This document shows, in pieces, positions 6,225 to 14,081 of a stretch of DNA of 18,234 nt (positions are counted from its first letter, which is position 1; each line of letters begins with the position of its first letter). The stretch lies in assembly GCA_011620705.1 (NCBI GenBank), contig WOYR01000131.1, positions 1-18,234 of the forward strand, given 5' to 3'. Position numbers and translations under genes: made by a program. The notes beneath the pieces were generated by a model. That model was given only the letters and a program-made list of their open reading frames with translations, was not told the DNA's origin and searched no databases. The stretch is from Microbacteriaceae bacterium (GTDB taxonomy: Bacteria; Actinomycetota; Actinomycetes; Actinomycetales; Microbacteriaceae).

Positions 6225-7702
6225 TCGCGCTGCGAATGGCCGAGCTGGAGGAGGCGCTCGGCGGCTCGCTCCTGCTCCCGCCCGTCGGCGCTCGGCCGGG
6301 CGCAGGCGACGACACGGTTTCCGGCAGCGTGCAGACCAACTCCACGTTCGTCGAGCCCGGGTCGATCTTCTTCGCGCTGCCCGGCGAGGTCACTGACGGC
6401 CACCTCTACGCGCAGGACGCGGTGGAGCGCGGCGCCGCGCTGGTCGTCGCGGAGCGCCCGCTCCAGCTCGCGGTGCCCGTGCTGGTGGTCCCCGACGGCG
6501 TCGTCGCGCTGGCGGATCTCGCCAGGCTGGTGGTGGCGCGCGCACGGGCGTCCGGACCGCTCAAAGTGATCGGGATCACCGGCTCGAACGGCAAGACCAC
6601 CACCAAGAACCTGCTGCAGGCGATCCTCTCGGCCGAAGGGCCCACGATCGCCCCCGCCGGATCCTTCAACAACCACGTGGGCGCCCCGATCACCATGCTG
6701 CAGGTCGACGGGTCGACCGAGTACCTGATCAGCGAGATGGGCGCGAGCGGCGCCGGCGAGATCGCCCGCCTGGTCGGCATCGCGATGCCCGACATCGCGG
6801 TGGTGCTGAAGGTCGGCATGGCCCACGCCGGCGAGTTCGGCGGCATCGAGGCGACGCAGCGCGCCAAGTCGGAGATCGTGCGCGATCTACCGGGATCCGC
6901 GGTGGCGGTCCTCAACCGGGACGACGGGCGCGTCGCCGCGATGGCCGGGCTGACGGCGGCGCGGATCGTGTGGTTCGGGCTGAACCACGATGCCGAGGTG
7001 CGCGCCGAGGACGTGCGGGCCACCGCATCCGGGACCCGTTTCACGCTGCTGGCCGATGAAGAACGCCACGAGGTCGCTCTGCGGATCCTCGGCGAGCATC
7101 AGGTGGGCAATGCGCTGGCGGCGCTGGCGGTGGCCCGCGAACTCGGCATCCCGCTCGAGCGCGCGATCGCGGCGATCGAGGCGGTTCCGCGGGCGGAACG
7201 CTGGCGGATGGAGTTGCTGCAGCCCGGCGACGGCATCACGGTGATCAACGACGCCTACAACGCGAGCCCCGATTCGACCGCCGCAGCGCTCAAGACCCTT
7301 GCGCAGATCCTGGAGCCCGGGCAGCGCTCGGTCGCAGTGCTGGGCGAGATGGCCGAGCTGGGGGAGTACGCCGAGGAGGAGCACGATCGGATCGGCCGGC
7401 TCGTGGTGCGGCTGAACATCGGGCAGCTGGTCGTCGTCGGGGAGGGGGCGCGGCAGATCCACAACGCCGCAGCCCTCGAGGGCTCATGGGATGGCGAGTC
7501 CGTGTTCGTGCCCGATCTGGACGCGGCATACCATCTACTCCGTGAGCAACTGCGAGCGGGCGACGTCGTGCTCGTGAAGTCGTCGAAGTCCGCCCGCCTC
7601 CGGTTCCTGGGGGACAGGCTCGGCGGCGTGGACGCCGAGCCCGGGGGCGCAGCCGGCGGCGTGGACGCCGAGCCCGAGGGCGCAGCCGGCGGCCCCGCGT
7701 GA
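6221..7702 (+). CDS. murF: UDP-MurNAc-tripeptide-D-alanyl-D-alanine ligase MurF
   Basis: MurF adds the D-Ala-D-Ala dipeptide and completes UDP-MurNAc-pentapeptide. The 493-residue protein has the MurF N-terminal domain (SVQTNSTFVEPGSIFFAL, 36-53) and the P-loop GITGSNGKTTTK (118-129). Also present are SFNNHVGAP (148-156), EMGASGAGEI (172-181), the C-terminal-domain motif NDAYNASPDS (343-352), GEMAELGE (375-382) and VKSSKSAR (452-459). The ATG at 6221 overlaps the murE stop by 4 bases. The C-terminus ends in an unusual Gly/Ala-rich extension (468-493) made of two 11-residue repeats, encoded by a 33-bp tandem duplication. The stop overlaps the mraY GTG (GTGA). Confidence 0.97.
   Translation: MIALRMAELEEALGGSLLLPPVGARPGAGDDTVSGSVQTNSTFVEPGSIFFALPGEVTDGHLYAQDAVERGAALVVAERPLQLAVPVLVVPDGVVALADLARLVVARARASGPLKVIGITGSNGKTTTKNLLQAILSAEGPTIAPAGSFNNHVGAPITMLQVDGSTEYLISEMGASGAGEIARLVGIAMPDIAVVLKVGMAHAGEFGGIEATQRAKSEIVRDLPGSAVAVLNRDDGRVAAMAGLTAARIVWFGLNHDAEVRAEDVRATASGTRFTLLADEERHEVALRILGEHQVGNALAALAVARELGIPLERAIAAIEAVPRAERWRMELLQPGDGITVINDAYNASPDSTAAALKTLAQILEPGQRSVAVLGEMAELGEYAEEEHDRIGRLVVRLNIGQLVVVGEGARQIHNAAALEGSWDGESVFVPDLDAAYHLLREQLRAGDVVLVKSSKSARLRFLGDRLGGVDAEPGGAAGGVDAEPEGAAGGPA
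7622..7687 (+). repeat. 33-bp tandem repeat (two copies) at the 3' end of murF
   Basis: Two adjacent 33-base units (7622-7654 and 7655-7687) differ at one base, GGG versus GAG in the eighth codon. Each encodes GGVDAEP-G/E-GAA in the murF frame. A third partial unit (GGC GGC) follows before the stop. The array lies just upstream of the mraY start codon at 7699. Confidence 0.9.
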
Positions 7703-8802
7703 TCGCCCTCCTCGTCGGAGCGGGCTTCTCCCTGGCCTTCACGCTCTTCCTCACGCCGGTGTTCATCCGGCAGTTCAAGCGGCTCGGCTGGGGCCAGTTC
7801 ATCCGGGACGACGGGCCGCAGTCGCATCACGCCAAGCGCGGCACCCCGACGATGGGCGGCATCGTCTTCATCCTGGGCTCGGTCTTCGGCTACCTGATGG
7901 GTCATCTGATCGCCGGCGTGCCGTGGACGATGGTCGCCATCCTGGTGCTCGGGATGATGGTCGGCCTCGGCCTGGTCGGCTTCGTCGATGACTTCCTGAA
8001 GACCCGCAAGCAGCGCAGCCTCGGCCTCGGCGGCTGGGCCAAGGTCGCCGGTCAGGTGATCGTCGGCACGATCTTCGCGCTGCTGTCCATCTCGCGGCTG
8101 TTCCTGGACGAGAACCACCTGACGCCTGCCTCCACCTACATCTCCGCCGTGCGCGAAGTCCCGTGGCTCAATCTCTACGCATTCGGCCCCATCATCGGCA
8201 TCCTGCTGTTCGTCATCTGGGTGAATGTGATCACCGTCAGCACCTCGAACGGCGTCAACGTCGCGGACGGCCTCGACGGTCTCGCGGCCGGCGCCTCGAT
8301 CTTCGCCATCTCGGCCTACCTCCTCATCGGCTTCTGGCAGAACAACCAATCCTGCTTCAGCAGAACCCTGGACACGGCTGTCGCGTACAAGTGCTACGAC
8401 GCCCGCGACCCGCTCGACATCGCGGTTGTCGCCGCGGCGATCGTCGGCAGCCTGATCGGCTTCCTCTGGTGGAACACCTCGCCCGCCCAGATCTTCATGG
8501 GAGACACGGGCTCGCTCGGCCTCGGCGGCGCACTGGCTGCCCTGGCGATCGTCAGCCGCACCGAGCTGCTGCTGATCCTGATCGGCGGCCTGTTCCTGAT
8601 CGTCACCGGCTCGGTGATCCTGCAAAGGGCGTACTTCAAGATCACGCATGGCAAACGCATCTTCCTGATGAGCCCGCTCCATCATCATTTCGAGTTGAAG
8701 GGCTGGGCCGAGATCACCGTCGTCGTGCGGTTCTGGATCATCGCCGTGCTGTTCGTCGCGGCGGGTGTCGGGCTGTTCTACCTCGAATGGGTGAGCCGCT
8801 GA
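7699..8802 (+). CDS. mraY: Phospho-N-acetylmuramoyl-pentapeptide-transferase MraY
   Basis: MraY transfers phospho-MurNAc-pentapeptide to undecaprenyl phosphate and makes lipid I in the cytoplasmic membrane. The 367-residue protein is strongly hydrophobic, with about ten transmembrane segments. It carries the family motifs HHAKRGTPTMGG (43-54), GFVDDFLK with the Asp pair 97-98, NGVNVADGLDGLAAG (184-198), MGDTGSLGLGG (267-277) and SPLHHHFELKGW (325-336, histidine cluster). The GTG start overlaps the murF stop in a GTGA. No strong ribosome site is visible, so expression probably depends on translation of murF. Confidence 0.97.
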   Translation: MIALLVGAGFSLAFTLFLTPVFIRQFKRLGWGQFIRDDGPQSHHAKRGTPTMGGIVFILGSVFGYLMGHLIAGVPWTMVAILVLGMMVGLGLVGFVDDFLKTRKQRSLGLGGWAKVAGQVIVGTIFALLSISRLFLDENHLTPASTYISAVREVPWLNLYAFGPIIGILLFVIWVNVITVSTSNGVNVADGLDGLAAGASIFAISAYLLIGFWQNNQSCFSRTLDTAVAYKCYDARDPLDIAVVAAAIVGSLIGFLWWNTSPAQIFMGDTGSLGLGGALAALAIVSRTELLLILIGGLFLIVTGSVILQRAYFKITHGKRIFLMSPLHHHFELKGWAEITVVVRFWIIAVLFVAAGVGLFYLEWVSR

Positions 8803-8804
8803 CC

Positions 8805-10346
8805 GTGGCCGGATCCGATGGATCGCGCGAGCTCGCGGCGCTGAACAGCTGGCGGTCGGACTGGGCCGGTCTTCACGTCGTCGTGCTGGGGCTGGGGGTC
8901 ACCGGCTTCTCGGTTGCCGACACCCTGGTCGAGCTCGGCGCGGAGGTCCTCGTGGTGGCCCGCGACTCCAGCGAGGAGCACCGGGAGCTGCTCGACGTGA
9001 TCGGGGCCTCCTACGTGCAGGCCGACGCAGAGCTGCCGCCCGCTCTCGCGGGCTTCGAGGCCGAGCTGGTCGTGGTGTCGCCCGGCTATCCGCCGCGGCA
9101 TCCCTTCCTGCAATGGGCGGCCGAGCAGCAGCTGGAGGTCTGGGGAGACATCGAACTCGCCTGGCGGCTGCGCGACAAGACGGTGCGCCGCGATGGGACG
9201 CCGGCCGACTGGATCTGCATCACCGGCACCAACGGCAAGACAACGACGGCGCAGCTCACCGCGACGATGCTCGTGAAGGGCGGGCTCCGCGCAGCTCCTG
9301 CGGGCAATATCGGGGTGCCGGTCCTCGATGCGATCCGCGATCCGCTTGGCTTCGACTTCCTGGTGGTGGAGCTGTCGAGCCACCAGCTCCACTGGGTGAA
9401 CCGCAACGCCGGCGGGATGCTCGCCCCGCTTGCCGCCGTCTGCCTCAACCTCGCCGACGACCACCTGGAATGGCACGGCACGCGCGAGGCGTACCGGGGT
9501 GCCAAAGCCAAGGTCTACGACAACGTGCGAGTCGCCTGCGTCTACAACCTGGCCGACGCCGCAACCCGCGAGATGGTCGAGGAGGCGACGGTGCAGGAGG
9601 GATGCCGCGCGATCGGCTTCGGTCTCGGCATCCCCGGTCCGAGCGATGTGGGGCTCGTCGACGGGATCCTGGTGGATCGCGCCTTCCTGGAGGAGCGGCG
9701 GACTTCTGCCCTCGAGCTCGCCACCATCGACGACCTGGTGCCCGGCGGGCTCGACAGCCCGCACATGACGGCCAATGTTCTCGCGGCGGCGGCGCTGGCG
9801 CGAGCGGTCGGCGTGCTGCCCGCGCAGATCCGGGACGCCATCAGGGGCTTCCGGATCGACCACCACCGCACCGAGGTCGTGGCCGACAGCGGCGGGATCA
9901 CCTGGGTCGACGACTCGAAGGCCACCAACGCCCATGCTGCGGATGCAGCGCTCTCGGGGTTCGCGAGCGTGGTCTGGATCGTCGGCGGCCTGCTGAAAGG
10001 CGTCGACCCTGCGCCGCTGGTGCGCTCGCACGCGAAGCGGCTGCGCGCCGCCGTGCTGATCGGCCAGGACCGCACGGTGCTCCGCGAGGCGTTCGAGCGA
10101 CACGCGCCCGGCGTCATGGTGGTCGAGGTCGTCGGCGGCGAGACTGGGGAGGTGATGCCCGCGGCCGTGCGCGCCGCCGCATCCGTCGCCCGCCCGGGGG
10201 ATGTGGTGCTGCTCGCGCCGGCCGCCGCATCGATGGACCAGTTCACGGACTATGCGGAGCGGGGCGCCCGATTCGCCGAGGCGGTGCGCGCGCACCTGGA
10301 GGGAGCCGATCGTGACGACGACCCGCCCTCCGGCCCGCTCGCCTAG
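8805..10346 (+). CDS. murD: UDP-MurNAc-L-alanine-D-glutamate ligase MurD
   Basis: MurD adds D-glutamate to the UDP-MurNAc-monopeptide. The 513-residue protein has the N-terminal Rossmann motif VVVLGLGVTGFS (25-36) and the P-loop CITGTNGKTTTA (138-149, Lys145). It also has ELSSHQLHW (189-197), NLADDHLEWHG (215-225), YRGAKAKVYDN with the likely carbamylated lysine Lys234, and DDSKATN (369-375). A C-terminal APAAASMDQF stands where SPACASFDQF is common. Start choice is uncertain. The GTG at 8805, two bases after the mraY stop, has GGGTGAG (8789-8795) upstream. An in-frame ATG at 8787, overlapping mraY, would add six residues. The 3' end overlaps ftsW by 35 bases. Confidence 0.95.
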   Translation: MAGSDGSRELAALNSWRSDWAGLHVVVLGLGVTGFSVADTLVELGAEVLVVARDSSEEHRELLDVIGASYVQADAELPPALAGFEAELVVVSPGYPPRHPFLQWAAEQQLEVWGDIELAWRLRDKTVRRDGTPADWICITGTNGKTTTAQLTATMLVKGGLRAAPAGNIGVPVLDAIRDPLGFDFLVVELSSHQLHWVNRNAGGMLAPLAAVCLNLADDHLEWHGTREAYRGAKAKVYDNVRVACVYNLADAATREMVEEATVQEGCRAIGFGLGIPGPSDVGLVDGILVDRAFLEERRTSALELATIDDLVPGGLDSPHMTANVLAAAALARAVGVLPAQIRDAIRGFRIDHHRTEVVADSGGITWVDDSKATNAHAADAALSGFASVVWIVGGLLKGVDPAPLVRSHAKRLRAAVLIGQDRTVLREAFERHAPGVMVVEVVGGETGEVMPAAVRAAASVARPGDVVLLAPAAASMDQFTDYAERGARFAEAVRAHLEGADRDDDPPSGPLA

Positions 10347-11544
10347 GGCGGTTGCGCCCGCACCGCCCGCTCCGGCGCACCCGCAGCCGCCGCGCGCCGC
10401 GGTGGTGGCGGTCCGGCGCCTGTTCGCCGCCGAGACCCCCGAGTACTTCCTCCTGCTGGGCACCACGCTCTTCCTGGTCGTGTTCGGGCTGGTGATGGTG
10501 CTCTCCTCCTCCTCGATCGAGTCCTATGTCGGCAGCAAGGACTTCTTCGCCACCGCGACGCGTCAGGGTCTGTACGCGCTCATCGGCGTCCCCGTGATGC
10601 TGATCGCCGCGCGAGCGCCGATCATGTTCTGGAAGCGCTGGGCGCGCGTCGCCGTGCTCCTCGGCATCGCGCTGCAATTGCTGGTCTTCACGCCGCTCGG
10701 CTTCTCGTACGGCCTGAATCGCAACTGGATCCACCTCGGCTCGTTCACAGCGCAGCCCTCCGAATTGATCAAGCTCGCCTTCGTGGTCTGGCTGGCCTGG
10801 ATGCTCACCTCCCGACGCGGACTGGTCGACGACTGGAGGCGCGCCCTGCTCACCATCGGGCCGCTGGTCGGGATCGCCATCGGCCTCGTGCTCTTCGGGG
10901 CGGACCTGGGCACCGCGGTCATCCTGATCTCGATCGTGCTGGGCGCGCTGTTCTTCGCCGGGGTCCGGTTCCGCGTGATCGCGGCCGCGGTCGGCGTGAT
11001 CTCGTTGATCGCCTTCGTCTTCGTGCAGATCAGCCCATCGCGCACCAACCGCATCGACGCGTGGCTGGGCGGCTGCACCGACCCGGGCAAGGCGCAGACC
11101 GACTGCTACCAGGTCACCCATGGCTGGCAGTCGCTGGCGCACGGCGGGCCGTTCGGCGTGGGTCTTGGCAACTCGAGCGGAAAGTGGTCGTGGGTGCCGG
11201 AAGCCGACAACGACTTCATCTTCGCGATCATCGGCGAGGAGCTGGGCCTCATCGGCGCGATCCTCGTGCTCGGCCTGTTCATCGTGCTGGCGATCTGCTT
11301 CGTGCGCATCATCCGGATGTCGCGCGACCCCTTCGCGAAGCTGGCGACGAGCGCGGCCATGGTGTGGATCATCGGGCAGGCCATCGTGAACATCGCCGTG
11401 GTCCTCGGGCTGCTGCCGGTGCTCGGAGTGCCATTGCCCCTGGTCTCGGCGGGGGGCTCCGCCCTGATCACGACGCTGGCTGCCATCGGGGTGGTGCTCT
11501 CCTTCGCCCGGCACCGGCCCGAGCCCGAGGCCGTGCCGCGTTGA
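10312..11544 (+). CDS. ftsW: Septal SEDS peptidoglycan glycosyltransferase FtsW
   Basis: FtsW polymerises lipid II into septal glycan strands together with FtsI. The 410-residue SEDS protein has a Pro/Ala-rich cytoplasmic N-terminus (1-40) and about ten membrane segments. A large outer loop contains CTDPGKAQTDCYQ (255-267), with Asp257 in the position expected for the catalytic aspartate of SEDS enzymes. Family motifs include NRNWIHLGSFTAQPSEL (136-152), GADLGTA (196-202), FGVGLGNSSGKW (281-292), NDFIFAIIGEELG (300-312) and PLPLVSAGGSALI (374-386). The GTG at 10312 lies inside murD and is supported by GGAGGGAG (10298-10305) with a 6-base spacer. The stop overlaps the murG TTG (TTGA). Confidence 0.96.
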   Translation: MTTTRPPARSPRAVAPAPPAPAHPQPPRAAVVAVRRLFAAETPEYFLLLGTTLFLVVFGLVMVLSSSSIESYVGSKDFFATATRQGLYALIGVPVMLIAARAPIMFWKRWARVAVLLGIALQLLVFTPLGFSYGLNRNWIHLGSFTAQPSELIKLAFVVWLAWMLTSRRGLVDDWRRALLTIGPLVGIAIGLVLFGADLGTAVILISIVLGALFFAGVRFRVIAAAVGVISLIAFVFVQISPSRTNRIDAWLGGCTDPGKAQTDCYQVTHGWQSLAHGGPFGVGLGNSSGKWSWVPEADNDFIFAIIGEELGLIGAILVLGLFIVLAICFVRIIRMSRDPFAKLATSAAMVWIIGQAIVNIAVVLGLLPVLGVPLPLVSAGGSALITTLAAIGVVLSFARHRPEPEAVPR

Positions 11545-12662
11545 CCACCTACCTGTTCGCCGGCGGAGGAACGGCCGGCCACGTCAATCCGCTGCTCGCC
11601 ACCGCCGACCGGCTGCGCGAACGCGATCCCGGGGCGGTCGTGCTCGTGCTCGGCACGGCCGAGGGACTGGAATCGCGGCTCGTGCCCGAGCGCGGCTACG
11701 AGCTGATCACGATCCCGCGCCTGCCGTTCCCGCGCCGCCCGAATGGCGATGCGCTGCGCTTTCCCGGGCGGTGGCGCCGCACGGTCGCGCAGGTCGAGGC
11801 GATCCTGCGGGACAGGGGGATCGATGTCGTCGTCGGCTTCGGCGGATACGCCTCGGCTCCCGCCTACCGGGCCGCCCACCGCGAGAAGCTCCCGATCGCC
11901 CTGCACGAGCAGAATGCGAAGCCGGGATTCGCGAACCGGCTCGGTGCGCGCTGGACGCGCTTCGTCGGCGTCACCTTCGCCTCGACGAGGCTCGCTCACG
12001 GAACCGTGGTCGGCCTGCCGCTGCGGCACGAGATCGAGACCCTCGAGCTGGCTCCCGCCCGTGCGGAAGGCCGGGTCCTCTTCGGCCTCGATCACCGGAT
12101 GCCGACCCTCCTGGTCACCGGTGGTTCCACCGGCGCTCTCCGCCTCAACGAGAGTGTGTCGCGCTCGATCTCCGCTGTGCTCGGAAGCGGGTGGCAGGTG
12201 CTGCACCTGACCGGTTCGCGCTCGCCGGTCGTCGACCCCGGTTTGGCCGGCTACCACCTCCTGGAGTACTGCGATCGCATGGACCTCGCCCTCGCGGTCG
12301 CGGAACTGGCGGTGTCGCGGGCCGGCGCCGGCACCGTGGCCGAACTCGCCGCCCTCGGCATCCCGGCCGTGCTCGTGCCATACGCGGCCGGGAACGGCGA
12401 GCAGGCGTACAACGCGCAGGACGCGGTCCGTGCCGGCGGCGCGATGGTCGTCACCGATGCCGCCTTCACGCCGGAGTATGTCGAGACGCAGCTGCCGGTG
12501 CTGCTGCGCGACCGCGCCCGGATCGCCGACATGGCGGCCCGGATGGCGTCGATCGGGGTGCGCGACGGCGCCGACCGGATGGTGGAGCTGGTGCTCGCTG
12601 CCCGCGACGCCGGTGCCCATGACCGTTCCGGGCGTCGGGCATCGGGCGGGACGGCGAAGTAG
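11541..12662 (+). CDS. murG: UDP-GlcNAc:lipid I N-acetylglucosaminyltransferase MurG
   Basis: MurG adds GlcNAc to lipid I on the inner face of the membrane and yields lipid II. The 373-residue GT-B fold enzyme shows the N-terminal loop GGGTAGHVNP (8-17), GFGGYASAPAY, HEQNAKPGFANR, GGSTGALRLN (GGSQGA in many homologues), SRAGAGTVAELAALGIPAVLVPY and GEQAYNA. No ATG or GTG lies before the conserved TTYLFAGGGTAGH, so the start must be the TTG at 11541, overlapping the ftsW stop in a TTGA. Only a weak GAGG (11526-11529) is upstream, so translation is probably low and coupled to ftsW. Confidence 0.95.
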   Translation: MTTYLFAGGGTAGHVNPLLATADRLRERDPGAVVLVLGTAEGLESRLVPERGYELITIPRLPFPRRPNGDALRFPGRWRRTVAQVEAILRDRGIDVVVGFGGYASAPAYRAAHREKLPIALHEQNAKPGFANRLGARWTRFVGVTFASTRLAHGTVVGLPLRHEIETLELAPARAEGRVLFGLDHRMPTLLVTGGSTGALRLNESVSRSISAVLGSGWQVLHLTGSRSPVVDPGLAGYHLLEYCDRMDLALAVAELAVSRAGAGTVAELAALGIPAVLVPYAAGNGEQAYNAQDAVRAGGAMVVTDAAFTPEYVETQLPVLLRDRARIADMAARMASIGVRDGADRMVELVLAARDAGAHDRSGRRASGGTAK

Positions 12663-12671
12663 CGTGGACGG

Positions 12672-14081
12672 ATGATCAAGCCCGACCTCGAGATGGAGTT
12701 GCCCGTCGAACTCGGCGCGCTGCACTTCGTGGGAATCGGCGGTTCGGGCATGAGCGGCATCGCCCGGCTGTTCCTGGAGGCCGGCCACCGGGTCACCGGC
12801 TCCGATCTGCGCGAGACGGATGCAGTGCGCGAGCTCCGCGAGCTGGGTGCCGAGATCTGGATCGGGCACGATGCGTCCCACGTGGGGAACGCCGACACGC
12901 TCGTCGTCACCGGCGCCATCTGGCTGGAGAACCCGGAGTACCAGGAGGCGCTGCGGCGCGGCATCCCGGTGCTGCATCGCTCGCAGGCGCTCGCATGGCT
13001 GATCGGCGGCCACCGGTTGATCTCGGTCGCCGGCGCGCACGGGAAGTCCACGTCGACCGGGATGCTGGTCACCGCGCTGCGCGAGCTCGGCGCCGACCCG
13101 AGCTTCGTCAACGGCGGGGTGATCCAGGGTTACGGCCGCAGCTCGGCGTACGGCGCCGATGACCTCTTCGTTGCCGAGGCGGACGAGTCGGACGGCTCCT
13201 TCCTGCTCTACCGCACCGCGATCGCGCTGATCACCAATGTGGATGCCGACCACCTCGACCATTACGGCACGCAGCAGGCGTTCGAGGACGCATTCGTGAG
13301 CTTCGCGCAGGAGGCGACCGAGTTCGTGGTCGCCTCGAGCGATGACCCTGGCACGATCGCTGTCACCGAACGGCTGGTGGGAAAGAAGCTGGTCACCTTC
13401 GGCTCCGCCGCGACGGCCGATGTGCGGCTGCACTCGGTGACGGCTCAGGGCCCGGTCGCCTTCACCGTCGACTACGCGGGGGCGAGCCATGCTGCGCAGC
13501 TCGCGATCCCGGGCGCCCACAACGCGATCAACGCGGCGGGAGCGTTCGCGGTCCTGGTCGAGCTGGGGTACCAGCCGGATGCCGTGCTGCGCGCCCTCGA
13601 GACCTTCCGGGGCACCGCCCGCCGCTTCGAGCTGCGCGGCACCGCGCGCGGGGTGCGGGTCTATGACGACTATGCGCATCATCCGACCGAGGTCGCGGCG
13701 GCCCTGGCCACCGCCCGCTCGGTCGTCGGCCCTGGCCGGATCATCGCGGTGCACCAGCCGCACCTGTACAGCCGCACGCAGCTGATGGCGGGCGATTTCG
13801 CCGAGACCTACGAGCGCCTGGCGGATCACACGGTCGTGCTCGACGTCTTCGGCGCCCGAGAGGATCCGGTACCCGGTGTCACGGGGGCCCTCGTCGCCGA
13901 GCGTTTCGCAGACCCGAGCCGCGTGGACTACCTGCCGGACTGGCAGGCCGCCGCCGAGCAGGTCGCAGCCATCGCGCACGCCGGCGACCTCGTGATGACG
14001 CTCAGCTGCGGCGACGTCTACCGCATCATCCCGCAGATCCTCGGGGCGCTCGAGGCGAGCACTGAGCCGGCTCCCGCGTGA
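12672..14081 (+). CDS. murC: UDP-MurNAc-L-alanine (or glycine) ligase MurC
   Basis: MurC attaches the first stem-peptide residue to UDP-MurNAc. The 469-residue protein has HFVGIGGSGMSGIA (18-31), the P-loop VAGAHGKSTSTGM (119-131), EADESDGSF, TNVDADHLDHYG and YDDYAHHPTEV, with HQPHLYSRTQ in the C-terminal domain. The P-loop reads GAHGKST rather than the common GTHGKTT; the ATP-binding lysine is kept. The usual substrate is L-Ala, but organisms with group B peptidoglycan can carry Gly at position 1. The sequence alone does not decide this. The ATG at 12672 is nine bases after the murG stop. The murC stop overlaps the ftsQ GTG (GTGA). Confidence 0.96.
   Translation: MIKPDLEMELPVELGALHFVGIGGSGMSGIARLFLEAGHRVTGSDLRETDAVRELRELGAEIWIGHDASHVGNADTLVVTGAIWLENPEYQEALRRGIPVLHRSQALAWLIGGHRLISVAGAHGKSTSTGMLVTALRELGADPSFVNGGVIQGYGRSSAYGADDLFVAEADESDGSFLLYRTAIALITNVDADHLDHYGTQQAFEDAFVSFAQEATEFVVASSDDPGTIAVTERLVGKKLVTFGSAATADVRLHSVTAQGPVAFTVDYAGASHAAQLAIPGAHNAINAAGAFAVLVELGYQPDAVLRALETFRGTARRFELRGTARGVRVYDDYAHHPTEVAAALATARSVVGPGRIIAVHQPHLYSRTQLMAGDFAETYERLADHTVVLDVFGAREDPVPGVTGALVAERFADPSRVDYLPDWQAAAEQVAAIAHAGDLVMTLSCGDVYRIIPQILGALEASTEPAPA

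Noticed and set aside
7622..7687. Considered a CRISPR or mobile-element repeat
   Set aside because: There are only two adjacent in-frame copies with no spacers, no inverted ends and no transposase or cas genes nearby.
7255..8688. 477-codon open frame on the - strand opposite murF-mraY
   Set aside because: It is antisense to highly conserved enzymes; its Asp/Glu/Gln/Arg-rich sequence is typical of reverse-strand translation of GC-rich genes.
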